Shown here: positions 10,427 to 20,394 of the stretch, one piece after another
Numbering within the stretch: the stretch's first letter is position 1
Layout of the letters: each line of letters starts with the position of its first letter
DNA from: Sipunculus nudus
Lineage: Eukaryota; Annelida; Sipuncula; Golfingiida; Sipunculidae
Reading direction: 5' to 3'
NCBI GenBank assembly: GCA_026874595.1
Contig: CM049308.1
Location: forward strand, 45,209,327 to 45,273,326
Length of the DNA: 64,000 nt
Translations under genes and position numbers: made by a program
Notes under the pieces: model-generated
What the model saw: the letters and a program-made list of their open reading frames with translations, nothing else
The model's database searches: none
What the model was told of the DNA's origin: nothing

Positions 10427-13400
10427 TTAGTTAAAGCCCTTTTTCCCAATAAGCGGGAGTATCGGTTTCCATTTTTTCTCATGTAAAACATATTTATTAG
10501 CTTTTTGAGCGACTTTACTTTCCAGGCACTCAATATTAATGAGTTTTTTTATGAATAAGTTCAATGATGGAGGCACCAAGTTTAATCTATTACTAAAGAC
10601 AATGAATTTGTACAACAACAAAATTAAATTTATAATGTTCTGGTGTTCAGCTTCACCTACACCCATATACATTATTTTTGGGCTTAGAACTGGCATTGTT
10701 ATTTTTCCCTTTTCAGCCCAATACTTTATTCTTAAATAAAACGTGACTGATATATGACACTCACAGAATAAGTGAAGAACAGATTCATTGGAAATAAAAC
10801 AATAAGAACACCTCTTTGTATTAACGATGTTCCATTTAAATAGATTCACATTTACTGCAAGTATATTATGTAGAAATCTGAATTGAAACTGTCTGAGGTA
10901 CATGTCCAAGGTTGTTCTGTAAACAAGAGCAACAGCCTGTTGCAAATTAAAAAAATCGTATTTGTTTAGCAGTTTTTCTCCATTTGTAGGTACTGAAACT
11001 ATCTTCGTTAAAATTCTGTCGTATATACTCCTGAATGAAACGTTCTTCAAATCTAAAATAACATCTTTGAAAGCAATTACATTACGCTCTTGTACTAACA
11101 TATCCCTAGATGTTATACCTTGGTCATCAATCATATTCACCCATTTTTTGGGGATAGCTTTTCGCAATGCCATCCAGTGTATGTAAAAGTTACAATAATT
11201 TCTACGGTCCTTCGACATGATTTCACTTAATTTCCTTTTTTCACCACTTGTATTATACAAATCATATATATATTTTATACCCAGTTCATCAAAATATCGA
11301 AAATAAACCGACTTGCCTCCGATCTTAATATATTTATTATTCCAGAGTTGTTGTGATAAAACAGTTTTAACCAGAACAGGTTCTCCTGAGGTAAAGGACT
11401 GCCATATGTGAAAACTGCGCCTATAAAAATCCGGTAGTCCTCCTCTGAATACTACAGGGTCAGTATTACTACTAATATTTCTTATGCCACCAAACGCTTT
11501 TAAATAAAAGTTAGGTATTACACAGTATTTTTCGGTATTCTCAGAAATGATTTTCTTAATCCACATTAATCTTTGTGTTTCTATGGTCGTTTCAAGATCA
11601 GGCATCCTGATACCCCCATTATCATAACCACTAATCATGACATTATATTTTATTTTTGGTTTTCTCCCGTTCCATATAAATTCTGTCATCACGTCTTTTA
11701 CTGATTTGATGAATTCTTTCGGTGGTTCTAAAACATTGGTTATATAAGTAAGTTTTGAAATTCCTAAAGACTTTAAAATCGTATTTCTACCAAATATAGT
11801 CAAGGAACGTTGTTTCCATATGTTTAGAAGTGTTCTCATTTTTCCAAGCACTCTATTGAAATTTAACATGTTCGATAAGTTCTTGTCATAAGTATACCAT
11901 AATCCAAGGATTTTCAATGCATCTGTTGTCAAGTCAACCCATTTGAAACCGTCTAAGGTTTCATTAATATCATAATTTGCCATCCATGCGGCTTCACATT
12001 TATCCTGATTCACTTGGACTGATGATAATCTCGTGAATTTCTTCAAAACAGTACATAAAACATTCATGGAATTTATGTCTTTTAGAAAATACGTGGTATC
12101 ATCCGCAAATATACATTGTTTTATCTCGTTCCCGTTAATAGTAATTCCTTTTATATCAACAGATTGGCGTACCATTATTGCCAATATTTCAATAGCTAAT
12201 ACAAACAGGTACGGCGCTAGAGGATCCCCTTGTCTAGTCCCCTTTGCCACTTTTATGTAACCTGTTGTATAACCGTTATTTATAATACAGCTTTGAATAT
12301 CTGTGTGGAGGAGTTTGACCCATCCGATAAAACTTTCTCCAAAGCCAAACTTTTCTAACACACTGAACAAATAATTATGACCAATCGAATCAAATGCAGC
12401 TGCAAAATCCACTGCGAACAGTATATGTGGCTTATTTTCTTGGAAACAGTAGTTAACAATATCACTAATTATTCTATTTGTTTCATTTATATTCCGACCG
12501 GGCACAAAGGCTGTCTGATCCGTATTTATTATATTAGGGAGAACTGCTCTGATACGGTTCGCCATAACTTTACTTATTATTTTACAGTCTACATTGACCA
12601 AACTTATAGGTCTCCAAGATGATAGTAAGCGATTATCTTTACCTGTTTTTTCAATTAAGGTCACAACTGCTTGCCTTTGACAAGGAGTGAGTTTCCCTTC
12701 CTTAAAACATTTATTTAAGCATAGAACTAAATCACTACCGATCAAATCAAAGAATTTCAAGTAGAACTCTTTCGGTAGTCCATCGTTTCCAGGAGATTTA
12801 TTATTTTTCATTTGCTTAAGAACATGTAAAATCTCGTTTTGCGAGACAGGACCCTCGCAGCTGGCTGCCTCATCTGGAGTTAATTTTGGGATGTTCATAC
12901 TTGATAACAATTCATGACACTCTTCCTTAGATAGACAGTTATTACTCTTATATTTATTTTCATAAAATCTTCTTAGTTCAGCCAATATTAATTTTTGGTC
13001 ACTGATCTCTTTCTCATTACATAACAATTTTCGTATTGTGGATTTAGTTTTATTTCTTTTTTCCAAGTTTAAAAAATATTTCGTGTTACGTTCTCCATGT
13101 TCAAACCAATTAACCCTGGATCTTATTATATGACCATCTGTTATTCTATCATAGTAGGACTCAAGTTCCCGTTGGATTATTTCACATTCATGCAAGGAAG
13201 ATACACTTTGAGCTTCCGTCAATCGTTTTTCCAGTATGTGTAATTTCTGTTTTTCTTTCTGGCGTTTCCTTTTAGAGAAGCAGATGGAAAATTCTCTAAT
13301 TTTAAATTTAAGATATTCCCACCATTTTGTAATGTTTTCAATGTTTTCATATTCTTTTTTCCATCTTTTGATATTCTGTCGTAGTTCTATTACATAATTT

Positions 13401-14194
13401 GTATCGTCAAGTAGCGATACATTTAACTTCCAGTGGGACGGACCATGTTTAACCATATGGGACGGAGAAAAATTACATTTAACAGCGCAGTGATCAGTTG
13501 ATATTGATGAAAAAATATCCACTTGGTTTACTTGACTGTTTAAATCGCTTGATATAAAGATATAATCGAGCCTCCTTTTCATACTGGGACTCATACTACT
13601 CCAAGTAAACTTCTCCTTTGTCGGATTCCTTACCCTCCAAATGTCTATTAAACTATACATCTGCATAATATTGTTCATGGTTTGAATAGACTTAACCTTC
13701 GGGTGATAATTTCCACCTTCTGTATCAGATCGAGTGAAACAAAAATTGAAATCTCCACCCCAGATTATTTTAATATCATTACCCAGATCAAAATTCGTAA
13801 TTTTTTCAGAAATGCCTTTTAAATATGCAACTTGACCCTTTTCAGTGTTTGGTGCATACGTATTTATAAATAAGAATTGTTGACCATTTAAATTCGCTCT
13901 CAAGAAGAGACTTCGTCCCTCCTGATCATTCTCCACAATAATATCCGTACAGTCTAAGTATTTACCGACAAGTATGGCAACTCCTTTAGACTGGTTTGTA
14001 CCATGAGAATAATAAATAACTCCCTGCCATTCCTTTCTCCACGAATATTCATCACTTTTTAAACTGTGGACTTCTTGTAAAAAAATAATACTATTATCTC
14101 CACCATGATCAAGTAGCCATTGGAGTATCTTCCTCCTTTTCCTGTACCCTCGCAACCCTCTTACATTTAGGGTAATAACTGAGAAACCAGACAT
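10427..14194 (-). CDS. LINE ORF2: AP endonuclease plus reverse transcriptase
   Basis: A 1255-residue, uninterrupted protein that nicks target DNA and copies the element RNA at the nick. The apurinic-type endonuclease spans about residues 1-240, with catalytic-pattern residues N10 (TLNVRG), E41 (FLQEV), D148/N150 (GGDFN), D210 (LDYIF) and D234/H235 (STDH). A basic linker region follows (about 275-400). The reverse transcriptase spans about 450-780: PGNDGLPKEFY (468-478), WRPISL (528-532), D596 in FAVDFAAAFDSI, GTRQGDPLAPYLF (652-664) and the active-site FADD (696-699). A C-terminal CX2C-X8-H-X2-C knuckle uses C1129, C1132, H1141 and C1144. Length and order fit the L1/Tx1 group. The ATG at 14192-14194 opens directly into the endonuclease. 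All key residues are present. Confidence 0.95.
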   Translation of the reverse strand: MSGFSVITLNVRGLRGYRKRRKILQWLLDHGGDNSIIFLQEVHSLKSDEYSWRKEWQGVIYYSHGTNQSKGVAILVGKYLDCTDIIVENDQEGRSLFLRANLNGQQFLFINTYAPNTEKGQVAYLKGISEKITNFDLGNDIKIIWGGDFNFCFTRSDTEGGNYHPKVKSIQTMNNIMQMYSLIDIWRVRNPTKEKFTWSSMSPSMKRRLDYIFISSDLNSQVNQVDIFSSISTDHCAVKCNFSPSHMVKHGPSHWKLNVSLLDDTNYVIELRQNIKRWKKEYENIENITKWWEYLKFKIREFSICFSKRKRQKEKQKLHILEKRLTEAQSVSSLHECEIIQRELESYYDRITDGHIIRSRVNWFEHGERNTKYFLNLEKRNKTKSTIRKLLCNEKEISDQKLILAELRRFYENKYKSNNCLSKEECHELLSSMNIPKLTPDEAASCEGPVSQNEILHVLKQMKNNKSPGNDGLPKEFYLKFFDLIGSDLVLCLNKCFKEGKLTPCQRQAVVTLIEKTGKDNRLLSSWRPISLVNVDCKIISKVMANRIRAVLPNIINTDQTAFVPGRNINETNRIISDIVNYCFQENKPHILFAVDFAAAFDSIGHNYLFSVLEKFGFGESFIGWVKLLHTDIQSCIINNGYTTGYIKVAKGTRQGDPLAPYLFVLAIEILAIMVRQSVDIKGITINGNEIKQCIFADDTTYFLKDINSMNVLCTVLKKFTRLSSVQVNQDKCEAAWMANYDINETLDGFKWVDLTTDALKILGLWYTYDKNLSNMLNFNRVLGKMRTLLNIWKQRSLTIFGRNTILKSLGISKLTYITNVLEPPKEFIKSVKDVMTEFIWNGRKPKIKYNVMISGYDNGGIRMPDLETTIETQRLMWIKKIISENTEKYCVIPNFYLKAFGGIRNISSNTDPVVFRGGLPDFYRRSFHIWQSFTSGEPVLVKTVLSQQLWNNKYIKIGGKSVYFRYFDELGIKYIYDLYNTSGEKRKLSEIMSKDRRNYCNFYIHWMALRKAIPKKWVNMIDDQGITSRDMLVQERNVIAFKDVILDLKNVSFRSIYDRILTKIVSVPTNGEKLLNKYDFFNLQQAVALVYRTTLDMYLRQFQFRFLHNILAVNVNLFKWNIVNTKRCSYCFISNESVLHLFCECHISVTFYLRIKYWAEKGKITMPVLSPKIMYMGVGEAEHQNIINLILLLYKFIVFSNRLNLVPPSLNLFIKKLINIECLESKVAQKANKYVLHEKKWKPILPLIGKKGFN

Positions 14195-14445
14195 AAATAA
14201 TTACTGATGAAGATAAAGTAACCCCTCTGCATATCTGCTTTGTCTTTATGTTCTCTTAATAAGTTTGAACTATTTTTTACATTTAACTCCTGTGACAGGC
14301 TTTTTGTCCTTACACTATAAATAACCATGTTTTGTGATATTAATGAATGCATAAGTAGTATGATTGCAATGGTGAACACAATTAATAGCATAAATGTTAG
14401 TGTAACCATGAAAAGACACTTGGCGATAATCGAGGTAACTCCCAA
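14167..14445 (-). CDS. Small hydrophobic ORF overlapping the ORF2 start
   Basis: A 92-codon ATG-initiated frame in the spacer between ORF1 and ORF2. It overlaps the first 28 nt of ORF2. Residues about 8-35 form one strongly hydrophobic stretch (CLFMVTLTFMLLIVFTIAIILL) that could span a membrane; the rest is polar. I know of no matching LINE protein. It may be a chance frame in AT-rich spacer. Its position raises the possibility of termination-reinitiation coupling to ORF2, but no ribosome signal can be read from the sequence. Confidence 0.2.
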   Translation of the reverse strand: MGVTSIIAKCLFMVTLTFMLLIVFTIAIILLMHSLISQNMVIYSVRTKSLSQELNVKNSSNLLREHKDKADMQRGYFIFISNYLCLVSQLLP

Positions 14446-14543
14446 AAAAGTCCAATCAGGACAGAATTCCGGAATCTTATTCGGAATTCAAATAAGATGT
14501 CTAATCTTAAAGATAGATAAAAAATTTGGGGCACGAAATGGTT

Positions 14544-14559
14544 GACTGGCTCCGATGTT
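14544..14559 (+). repeat. 16-nt arm complementary to the LINE 5' UTR (15967-15982)
   Basis: GACTGGCTCCGATGTT here is the exact reverse complement of AACATCGGAGCCAGTC at 15967-15982. In the element RNA, a site about 32 nt from the 5' end could pair with one about 350 nt upstream of ORF2. The bases flanking each arm do not match. Confidence 0.75.
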
Positions 14560-14782
14560 AATTATAAGGTATGAAGAGTAGTTCTTCTTTATATTGGCTA
14601 TTGGATTTTATTGTTAATACAGAATATTTTAAAAAGAATGTTAATTATATGTATATAATCCATTTATTATTTTTATTATTTTATGATATTCAGCACACAT
14701 ATAACAATCCTAAACTCTCATATCAACAACAATAACATGATTAACAAATGGTTATTTAAAATCCAGTATGAATGTACCTGCT

Positions 14783-15718
14783 TTAAACAGGGCGGGCTGC
14801 TCTAGATTTCAGAGTACTAACAATCGGCGTGGAGGCCATCTGTGGGAAATTACAGATTGCCTCACTGTACGTTGCCGGGGGGTTTTGTTCCAGGTGTTCA
14901 GTCCATGCCTGTAGTTTGCGCGGGCTCGTGAAACGGTGCGTCTTGGATGCCTGGTCCCTTATGAACAAAACTCCGTCGATGGTCCAACAGTCTTTAACGA
15001 GATTGTCGCGCTTGAGGCGTAATCCTGACTGCAACATGCCTAATCGTGTTCGAGTTAAGTCCTCATTGACATAGATCCCTTTCGTTCTCTCACCTGACAT
15101 TTTAAGCTTGGATTTTGCCTTCATCACTAACTCTTTTGTTTTGTGTGAATGGAACTTGACCAGGATTTGTCTGGGTTTATCCTGTAATCCTGGTCGCCCA
15201 ACTCTGTGGGAGCGCTCTATGTCTCTATGAGAAAGTTCCAGTCCCATATGATCTCTGGCCATTTTTACAAACATACTTTCTGTGTCCTCATCGTTCTGTT
15301 CAGTCCAAGAATTAACAATGCGAACAGAGTTTCTTCTTGAATACTGTTGCTGTTGATCCAGCTCCTCTTTCATTTTAACAACAGAGTCCTCAAGCTGTAC
15401 TACCCGATTTGAGAGTTCATCGATTTTTTGTTCATACACTGTGAGTCTTTGTTCAACAGCTGCATCAATTATATTTTTTAGTGTTGTTTGTACAGATTCA
15501 CAAGTTAAGGCTTGAGTAAAAAACAAGGTAAATTTGTCTGAATCCTCAATTATAATAGGAGCTTTGTCGTCCTTAAATTCTAAACTAGCTGGAGGATCAT
15601 CATAGGATGATTCAAGTCCTAATCTACTCATATTGGTACGTTTTTTGTCCTGATATTTAATTGAAGAATCCCCAGATGAGTCACTCAAGATTCTCTTTTG
15701 TGAAGGTGTACCTGCCAT
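14783..15718 (-). CDS. LINE ORF1: coiled-coil/RRM RNA-binding protein
   Basis: A 311-residue protein with the L1-type ORF1 layout. A low-complexity, basic and acidic N-terminus (1-70) is followed by heptad-like sequence at about 78-125 (IIDAAVEQRLTVYEQKIDEL onward, ending in a run of Q). An RRM-like domain spans about 127-193 (RRNSVRIVN opening strand, ERSHRVGRPG, then RQILVKFHSHKTKELV). A basic C-terminal domain spans about 195-275 (GIYVNEDLTRTR, LFIRDQASKTHRF). Proteins of this type form trimers that coat the element RNA and chaperone it to the target. The ATG at 15716-15718 is the first in the frame, just after a C20 tract. The frame is intact. Confidence 0.9.
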   Translation of the reverse strand: MAGTPSQKRILSDSSGDSSIKYQDKKRTNMSRLGLESSYDDPPASLEFKDDKAPIIIEDSDKFTLFFTQALTCESVQTTLKNIIDAAVEQRLTVYEQKIDELSNRVVQLEDSVVKMKEELDQQQQYSRRNSVRIVNSWTEQNDEDTESMFVKMARDHMGLELSHRDIERSHRVGRPGLQDKPRQILVKFHSHKTKELVMKAKSKLKMSGERTKGIYVNEDLTRTRLGMLQSGLRLKRDNLVKDCWTIDGVLFIRDQASKTHRFTSPRKLQAWTEHLEQNPPATYSEAICNFPQMASTPIVSTLKSRAARPV

Positions 15719-16014
15719 ACATAGAAGGGAAAGGGTGATCTGATACGGGGGGGGGGGGGGGGGGGGTCTAGCATTTGTTTACAACATGGACGCCTTGACG
15801 CTGCGTTGTCAAGCAGAGTTAACCCAGGTAGAAATCAATGTTTTTTTTAGTAATCTTACATTTAATACCTATGAACGACTCTACAGATTGTCTCCAATAT
15901 AGATAAGTTACGTGTCAAACATGAATTATATCACCTTGACCCACATATCAACTTTTTTTAACTGAAAACATCGGAGCCAGTCCTTACCTGCGTGCTACTC
16001 GATCAGCGCCATCT
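15719..16014 (-). promoter_or_regulatory. LINE 5' UTR with C20 tract
   Basis: About 296 bp between the 5' insertion boundary and the ORF1 start. On the element strand it holds 20 consecutive C (plus-strand G-run 15747-15766), 28 nt before the ORF1 ATG. GACTGGCTCCGATGTT near the 5' end is complementary to a site in the ORF1/ORF2 spacer. LINEs of this class carry internal promoters here; no specific promoter motif is identified. Confidence 0.5.
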
Positions 16015-16027
16015 ATCAATAAATCTA
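16015..16027. repeat. LINE target-site duplication, 5' side
   Basis: Second copy of ATCAATAAATCTA. The F3 array resumes immediately after it. Confidence 0.92.
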
Positions 16028-18531
16028 GACCTCTATTGATTTATATATAAAAGTGGATGATCAATATCAATTTTGGGGTCACAAGGTCAAAGGTGAAGGC
16101 CACAGGAGCCATCTGTCAAAAAATTAGTTTCTGGATGATAATTCCTGCTTTTATTGATGTATAGATTTCAAACTTGACTTATATATGTCCCATTGAAAAA
16201 GCAAGACCCCAATTGATTTTGGGGTCATGAGGTCAAAGGTCAAGGTCACTGGACACATCTTTAAAAAGATTGTGGATTCATTTTTCAGCCAAACATTTCA
16301 TCTCAGACCTTTCATCTTGCACATATAGTTCACCTGCCAAGAGAGGAAGAACCCTATAAATTGTGAGGTCACAAGGTCAAAGGTGAAGGTCACAGGAGCC
16401 ATCTGTCCAAAAAATAGTTTCTGGATGATAATTCCTGCTTTTATTGATGTTAAGATTTCAAACTTGACTTGTATATGTCCCATTGGAAAAGCAAGACCTG
16501 AATTGATTTTGGGGTCATAAGGTCAAAGGTCAAGGCCACAGGACACATCTTTAAAAAGATTGTGGATGCATTTTTAGCCAAACATTTCATCTAAGACATT
16601 TCATCTTTCAAATACAGTTACCCTGCCAATAGAGGAAGATGCCTGTCAATTGTGAGGTCACAAGGTCAAAGGTGAAGGTCACAGGAGCCATGTGTCCAAA
16701 ATTAGTTCATCAGATGATAATTCAAGCTTGGATTAATATATGGATTTCAAACCTGACTTATATATGGCCCATCAATAAATCTAGACCTCTATTGATTTAT
16801 ATATAAAAGTGGATGATCAATATCAATTTTGGGGTCACAAGGTCAAAGGTGAAGGCCACAGGAGCCATCTGTCAAAAAATTAGTTTCTGGATGATAATTC
16901 CTGCTTTTATTGATGTATAGATTTCAAACTTGACTTATATATGTCCCATTGAAAAAGCAAGACCCCAATTGATTTTGGGGTCATGAGGTCAAAGGTCAGG
17001 GTCACTGGACACATCTTTAAAAAGATTGTGGATTCATTTTTCAGCCAAACATTTCATCTCAGACCTTTCATCTTGCACATATAGTTCACCTGCCAAGAGA
17101 GGAAGAACCCTATAAATTGTGAGGTCACAAGGTCAAAGGTGAAGGTCACAGGAGCCATCTGTCAAAAAAATAGTTTCTGGATGATAATTCCTGCTTTTAT
17201 TGATGTTAAGATTTCAAACTTGACTTGTATATGTCCCATTGGAAAAGCAAGACCTGAATTGATTTTGGGGTCATAAGGTCAAAGGTCAAGGCCACAGGAC
17301 ACATCTTTAAAAAGATTGTGGATGCATTTTCAGCCAAACATTTCATCTCAGACATTTCATCTTGCACATACAGTTACCCTGCCAATAGAGGAAGACGCCT
17401 GTCAATTGTGAGGTCACAAGGTCAAAGGTGAAGGTCACAGGAGCCATGTGTCCAAAATTAGTTCCCCAGATGATAATTCAAGCTTGGATTAATATATGGA
17501 TTTCAAACCTGACTTATATATGGCCCATCAATAAATCTAGACCTCTATTGATTTATATATAAAAGTGGATGAGCAATATCAATTTTGGGGTCACAAGGTC
17601 AAAGGTGAAGGCCACAGGAGCCATCTGTCAAAAAATTAGTTTCTGGATGATAATTCCTGCTTTTATTGATGTATAGATTTCAAACTTGACTTATATATGT
17701 GCCATTGAAAAAGCAAGACCCCAATTGATTTTGGGGTCATGAGGTCAAAGGTCAAGGTCACAGGACACATCTTTAAAAAGATGTGGATGCATTTTCAGCC
17801 AAACATTTCATCTCAGATCTTTCATCTTGCATGTATAGTTCACCTGCCAAGAGAAGAAGAACCCTATTAATTTTGAGGTCACAAGGTCAAAGGTGAAGGT
17901 CACAGGAGCCATCTGTCCAAAAATTAGTTTCTGGATGATAATTCCTGCTTTAATTGATTTAAAGATTTCAAACTTGACTTGTTTATGTCCCATTGGAAAA
18001 GCAAGACCCAAATTGATTTTTGGGTCATGAGGTCAAAGGTCAAGGTCACAGGACACATCTTTAAAAAATGTGGATGCATTTTCAGCCAAACATTTCATCT
18101 CAGATCTTTCATCTTGCACATATAGTTCACCTGCCAATAGAGGAAGAACCCTATCAATTTTAAGGTCACAAGGTTAAAGGTGAAGGTCACAGGAGCCATC
18201 TGTCCAAAAATTAGTTTCTGGATGATAATTCCTGCTTTTATTGATGTATGGATTTCAAACTTGACTTGTATATGTCCCTTTGGAAAAGCAAGACCAGAAT
18301 TGATTTTGGGGTCCTGAGGTCAAAGGTCAAGGTCACAGGACACATCTTTAAAAAGATCAAGGTCACAGGACCAACATCTTCAACAAGATTGTGGATTGTT
18401 AGATGGAAGAAACATCAAATATGCCAAGTGTCAGTATATGCTGCTAAAAATGGAGGTCAATTCTTAATTGGGGGGGGGGCCTACTATGTCTGGGGATACT
18501 CTGGCACCTGCGGTGCTAAGAAATGTCTAGT

Positions 18532-19294
18532 TTTGCATGTGTATACATCCTGGACAGCTTTCTTGATTTTATGAAAGGTGGCGCCACCTACATTCACCTT
18601 GTAGCTGCAGACATCAAACCTCATCTCTCAGGAACAATTTGACCGAATGGGCAAAAATTTTGCATGTTTATAGATCTCACATAGCTCTTTATCATACACA
18701 AAACTGGTGGCGCCACCTGCAATCATTTTTGCACAGCATCCGTCTGTTTGTTTGCTGTGGGATAAAATCACTCATATCTCAGCAGTGGTTTGACATATCT
18801 GCCTAAAATTTTGCATGTTTATACATCCTTGACAGCTTTCTTGATTTTATGACAGGTGGCGCCACCTACATTGAAATTTATGCTGCAGACATGCAAGCTC
18901 ATATCTCAGGAACCATTTGACCGATTGGGCAAAAATTTTGCATGTTTTTAGATCTCACAGAGCTCTTTATCATACACAAACCTTGTAGCGCCACCTGGAA
19001 TCATTTTTGCACAGCCTCCGTCTGTTTGTTTGCTGTGGGATAAAATCACTTATATCTCGGCAGTGGTTTGACTTATCTGCCTAAAATTTTGCATGTTAAT
19101 ACATCTTGGACAGCTTTCTGGATATTGTGGTAGGTGGCGCAACCTACATACACATTTTGGCTGCAGACATCCAGGCTATTATGCAACACACGTCACTCTA
19201 TTTCCCCTTGCCACTCAATCCATGCCTCACTTCACCTTTCCTACTCTGATTTTGGCAGAAACACATAGTCGCTTGTTGACTACCCATATTCTAG
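18532..19294 (+). mobile_element. F4 Helitron-like element, 3' part with tandem units
   Basis: Tandem units of about 278 bp each carry two GGTGGCGCCACC palindromes (18577, 18706, 18855 and a decayed one near 18985). The array ends with a tail module: TAGTC-GCTTGTT-GACTA hairpin (19265-19281), CCCATATT and CTAG (19291-19294) before TTTTT. The same tail closes a second array at 28726-28729. Confidence 0.65.
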
Positions 19295-19470
19295 TTTTTG
19301 TGTTGTGTGCACCCATGCCAGAATTGCAGCTGTGATGTTTGTTTAGTGTTTAGTACTTGCATTGTTCATATACATGTTACACGTGTTCTTGAAAAGTAAT
19401 GGTCCAGCATTGAAGCATTATACCTGGTGTAATCTCATTGCACAGGTTCTCATTAGGCCTGTAGGCCTTG
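19295..19470 (+). mobile_element. F2 right-end module, copy 1
   Basis: It ends CACAGGTTCTC-ATT-AGGCCT-GT-AGGCCTTG before TTT (CTTG 19467-19470). CACAGGTTCGC in other copies is the reverse complement of the F2 left end GCGAACCTGTG. AGGCCTGTAGGCCT can fold as the terminal hairpin. The module repeats almost exactly at 20161-20289. Confidence 0.65.
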
Positions 19471-19604
19471 TTTAAATATAAATAAAATTCATTAAACCAG
19501 GTACTTATGTTCATTATTTAAATTTGTGATATTTGTTATTCTGGATTCTCAAGAACTTTTGTTTGGCTGAAACGGAATAAATACCAGACATAATGCAGAC
19601 ATCT
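19471..19604. repeat. Fragment of the AT-rich 41393-41520 repeat
   Basis: It matches 41393-41520, for example CAGGTACTTATG, ATCATTATTTAAAT-like and GAATAAATACCAGACAT blocks. It separates two F4/F2 segments. Nothing coding is seen. Confidence 0.5.
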
Positions 19605-20160
19605 TGATTTTATGACAGGTGGCGCCACCTACATTCAAATTTATGCTGCAGACATCCAAGCTCATATCTCAGGAACCATTTGACCGATTGGGCAAAAATT
19701 TTGCATGTTTATAGATATCACATAGCTCTTTATCATTGGAACTGGTGGCGCCACCTGCAATCATTTTTGCACAGCCTCGTTTTGTTTGTTTGCTGTGGGA
19801 TAAAGTCACTTATATCTCGGCAGTTGTTTGACTTATCTGTCTGAAATTTTGTATGTTTATACATCCTTGACAGCTTTCTTGATTTTATGACAGGTGGCGC
19901 CATCTACATTCAAATTTACGCTGCAGACATCCAAGCTCATATCTTAGGAACCATTTGACTGATTTGGCAAAAATTTTGCATGTTAATAGATCTCATATAT
20001 CTCTTAATCATACACAAAATCGGTGCTACCACCTGCCACCATTTTTGCACAGCGTCCCTCTGTTCATCTGCCTTGGGATAAAAACACTCATATCTCTGCA
20101 TTGGTTGGACTTATCTGTCTGAAATTTGCATGTGTATACATCCTGGACAGCTTTCTTGTT
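19605..20160 (+). repeat. F4 tandem units, second block
   Basis: Two more units of about 278 bp with palindromes at 19618 and 19744 and decayed copies near 19893 and 20025. Together with the following F2 end, this repeats the order seen at 18532-19470, which suggests a local duplication. Confidence 0.6.
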
Positions 20161-20289
20161 CTAAGTGTTTAGTACTTGCATTGTTCATATACATGTTACA
20201 CATGTTCTTGAAAAGTAATGGTCCAGCATTGAAGCATTATACCTGGTGTAATCTCATTGCACAGGTTCGCATTAGGCCTGTAGGCCTTG
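20161..20289 (+). mobile_element. F2 right-end module, copy 2
   Basis: Near-identical to 19340-19470. It includes GCACAGGTTCGC and ends AGGCCTGTAGGCCTTG, with CTTG at 20286-20289. Confidence 0.7.
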
Positions 20290-20394
20290 TTAAATATTAA
20301 GTAATTGTGAATGAACTTCTTTATCCTGTAAGCATACTTGAATTAAGTGAAAATCCTATGTATATACACTTTAATAATACAGATTTGTACCTGT

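Larger units (their letters stand above)
10058..16014 (-). mobile_element. Full-length L1-like LINE with target-site duplication
   Basis: In element orientation: a 5' UTR (16014-15719), ORF1 (15718-14783), a 588-bp spacer, ORF2 (14194-10427), a 3' UTR of about 320 bp and an A-tail (the T47 run at 10058-10104). It is flanked by 13-bp direct repeats ATCAATAAATCTA at 10045-10057 and 16015-16027. The same sequence appears once and uninterrupted in other copies of the host array (for example 9285-9300 and 16765-16780), which serve as the empty site. Both ORFs are intact, so the insertion is probably recent. Confidence 0.93.
8180..18340 (+). repeat. Higher-order tandem array, 287+293+177 bp, rich in DR1
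   Basis: The landmark GGTCACAAGGTCAAAGGTGA starts near 8597, 8883, 9173, 9350, 9637 and 9930, then 16077, 16364, 16657, 16834, 17122, 17410, 17592, 17878 and 18164. Once the LINE is subtracted, the spacings cycle about 287, 293, 177, giving a period near 757 bp that repeats about three times. Perfect DR1 motifs (AGGTCAAAGGTCA), usually followed by AGGTCA and forming TCAAGGTCA, occur near 8192, 8472, 8749, 9038, 9505, 9796, 16230, 16519, 16986, 17275, 17740, 18027 and 18317. Confidence 0.8.
7552..18531 (+). mobile_element. Large F3 Helitron-like element carrying a LINE insertion
   Basis: The left end GTATCCCCAGAC is at 7552. The right end has a G-run (18471-18479), GTCTGGGGATAC, a GGCACC-TGC-GGTGCT hairpin and CTAG at 18527-18530. 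With the LINE removed the element is about 5 kb. It holds one IR0/DR0 module at the left and a higher-order array of AGGTCA-rich units. No transposase ORF is seen. The recurrent 61-codon minus-strand ORFs are a by-product of the repeat units. Confidence 0.7.

Noticed and set aside
10539-12622. Plus-strand ORFs across the LINE
   Set aside because: They are antisense shadows of the intact ORF2; none has a recognisable domain.
8527-18011. Recurrent minus-strand ORFs of about 61 codons (MGHIQVKFEI... type), also near 37331 and 53766
   Set aside because: They recur because the whole tandem unit recurs. The similarity extends equally outside the frame, some copies are broken, and no start or signal context is shared with a gene. 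A dN/dS test over many copies would be needed to revive the idea.
20270-20289. tRNA-like GGTTCG box suggesting a tRNA or SINE promoter
   Set aside because: GGTTCGCATT is part of the F2 right subterminal repeat; no cloverleaf or A box can be built around it.
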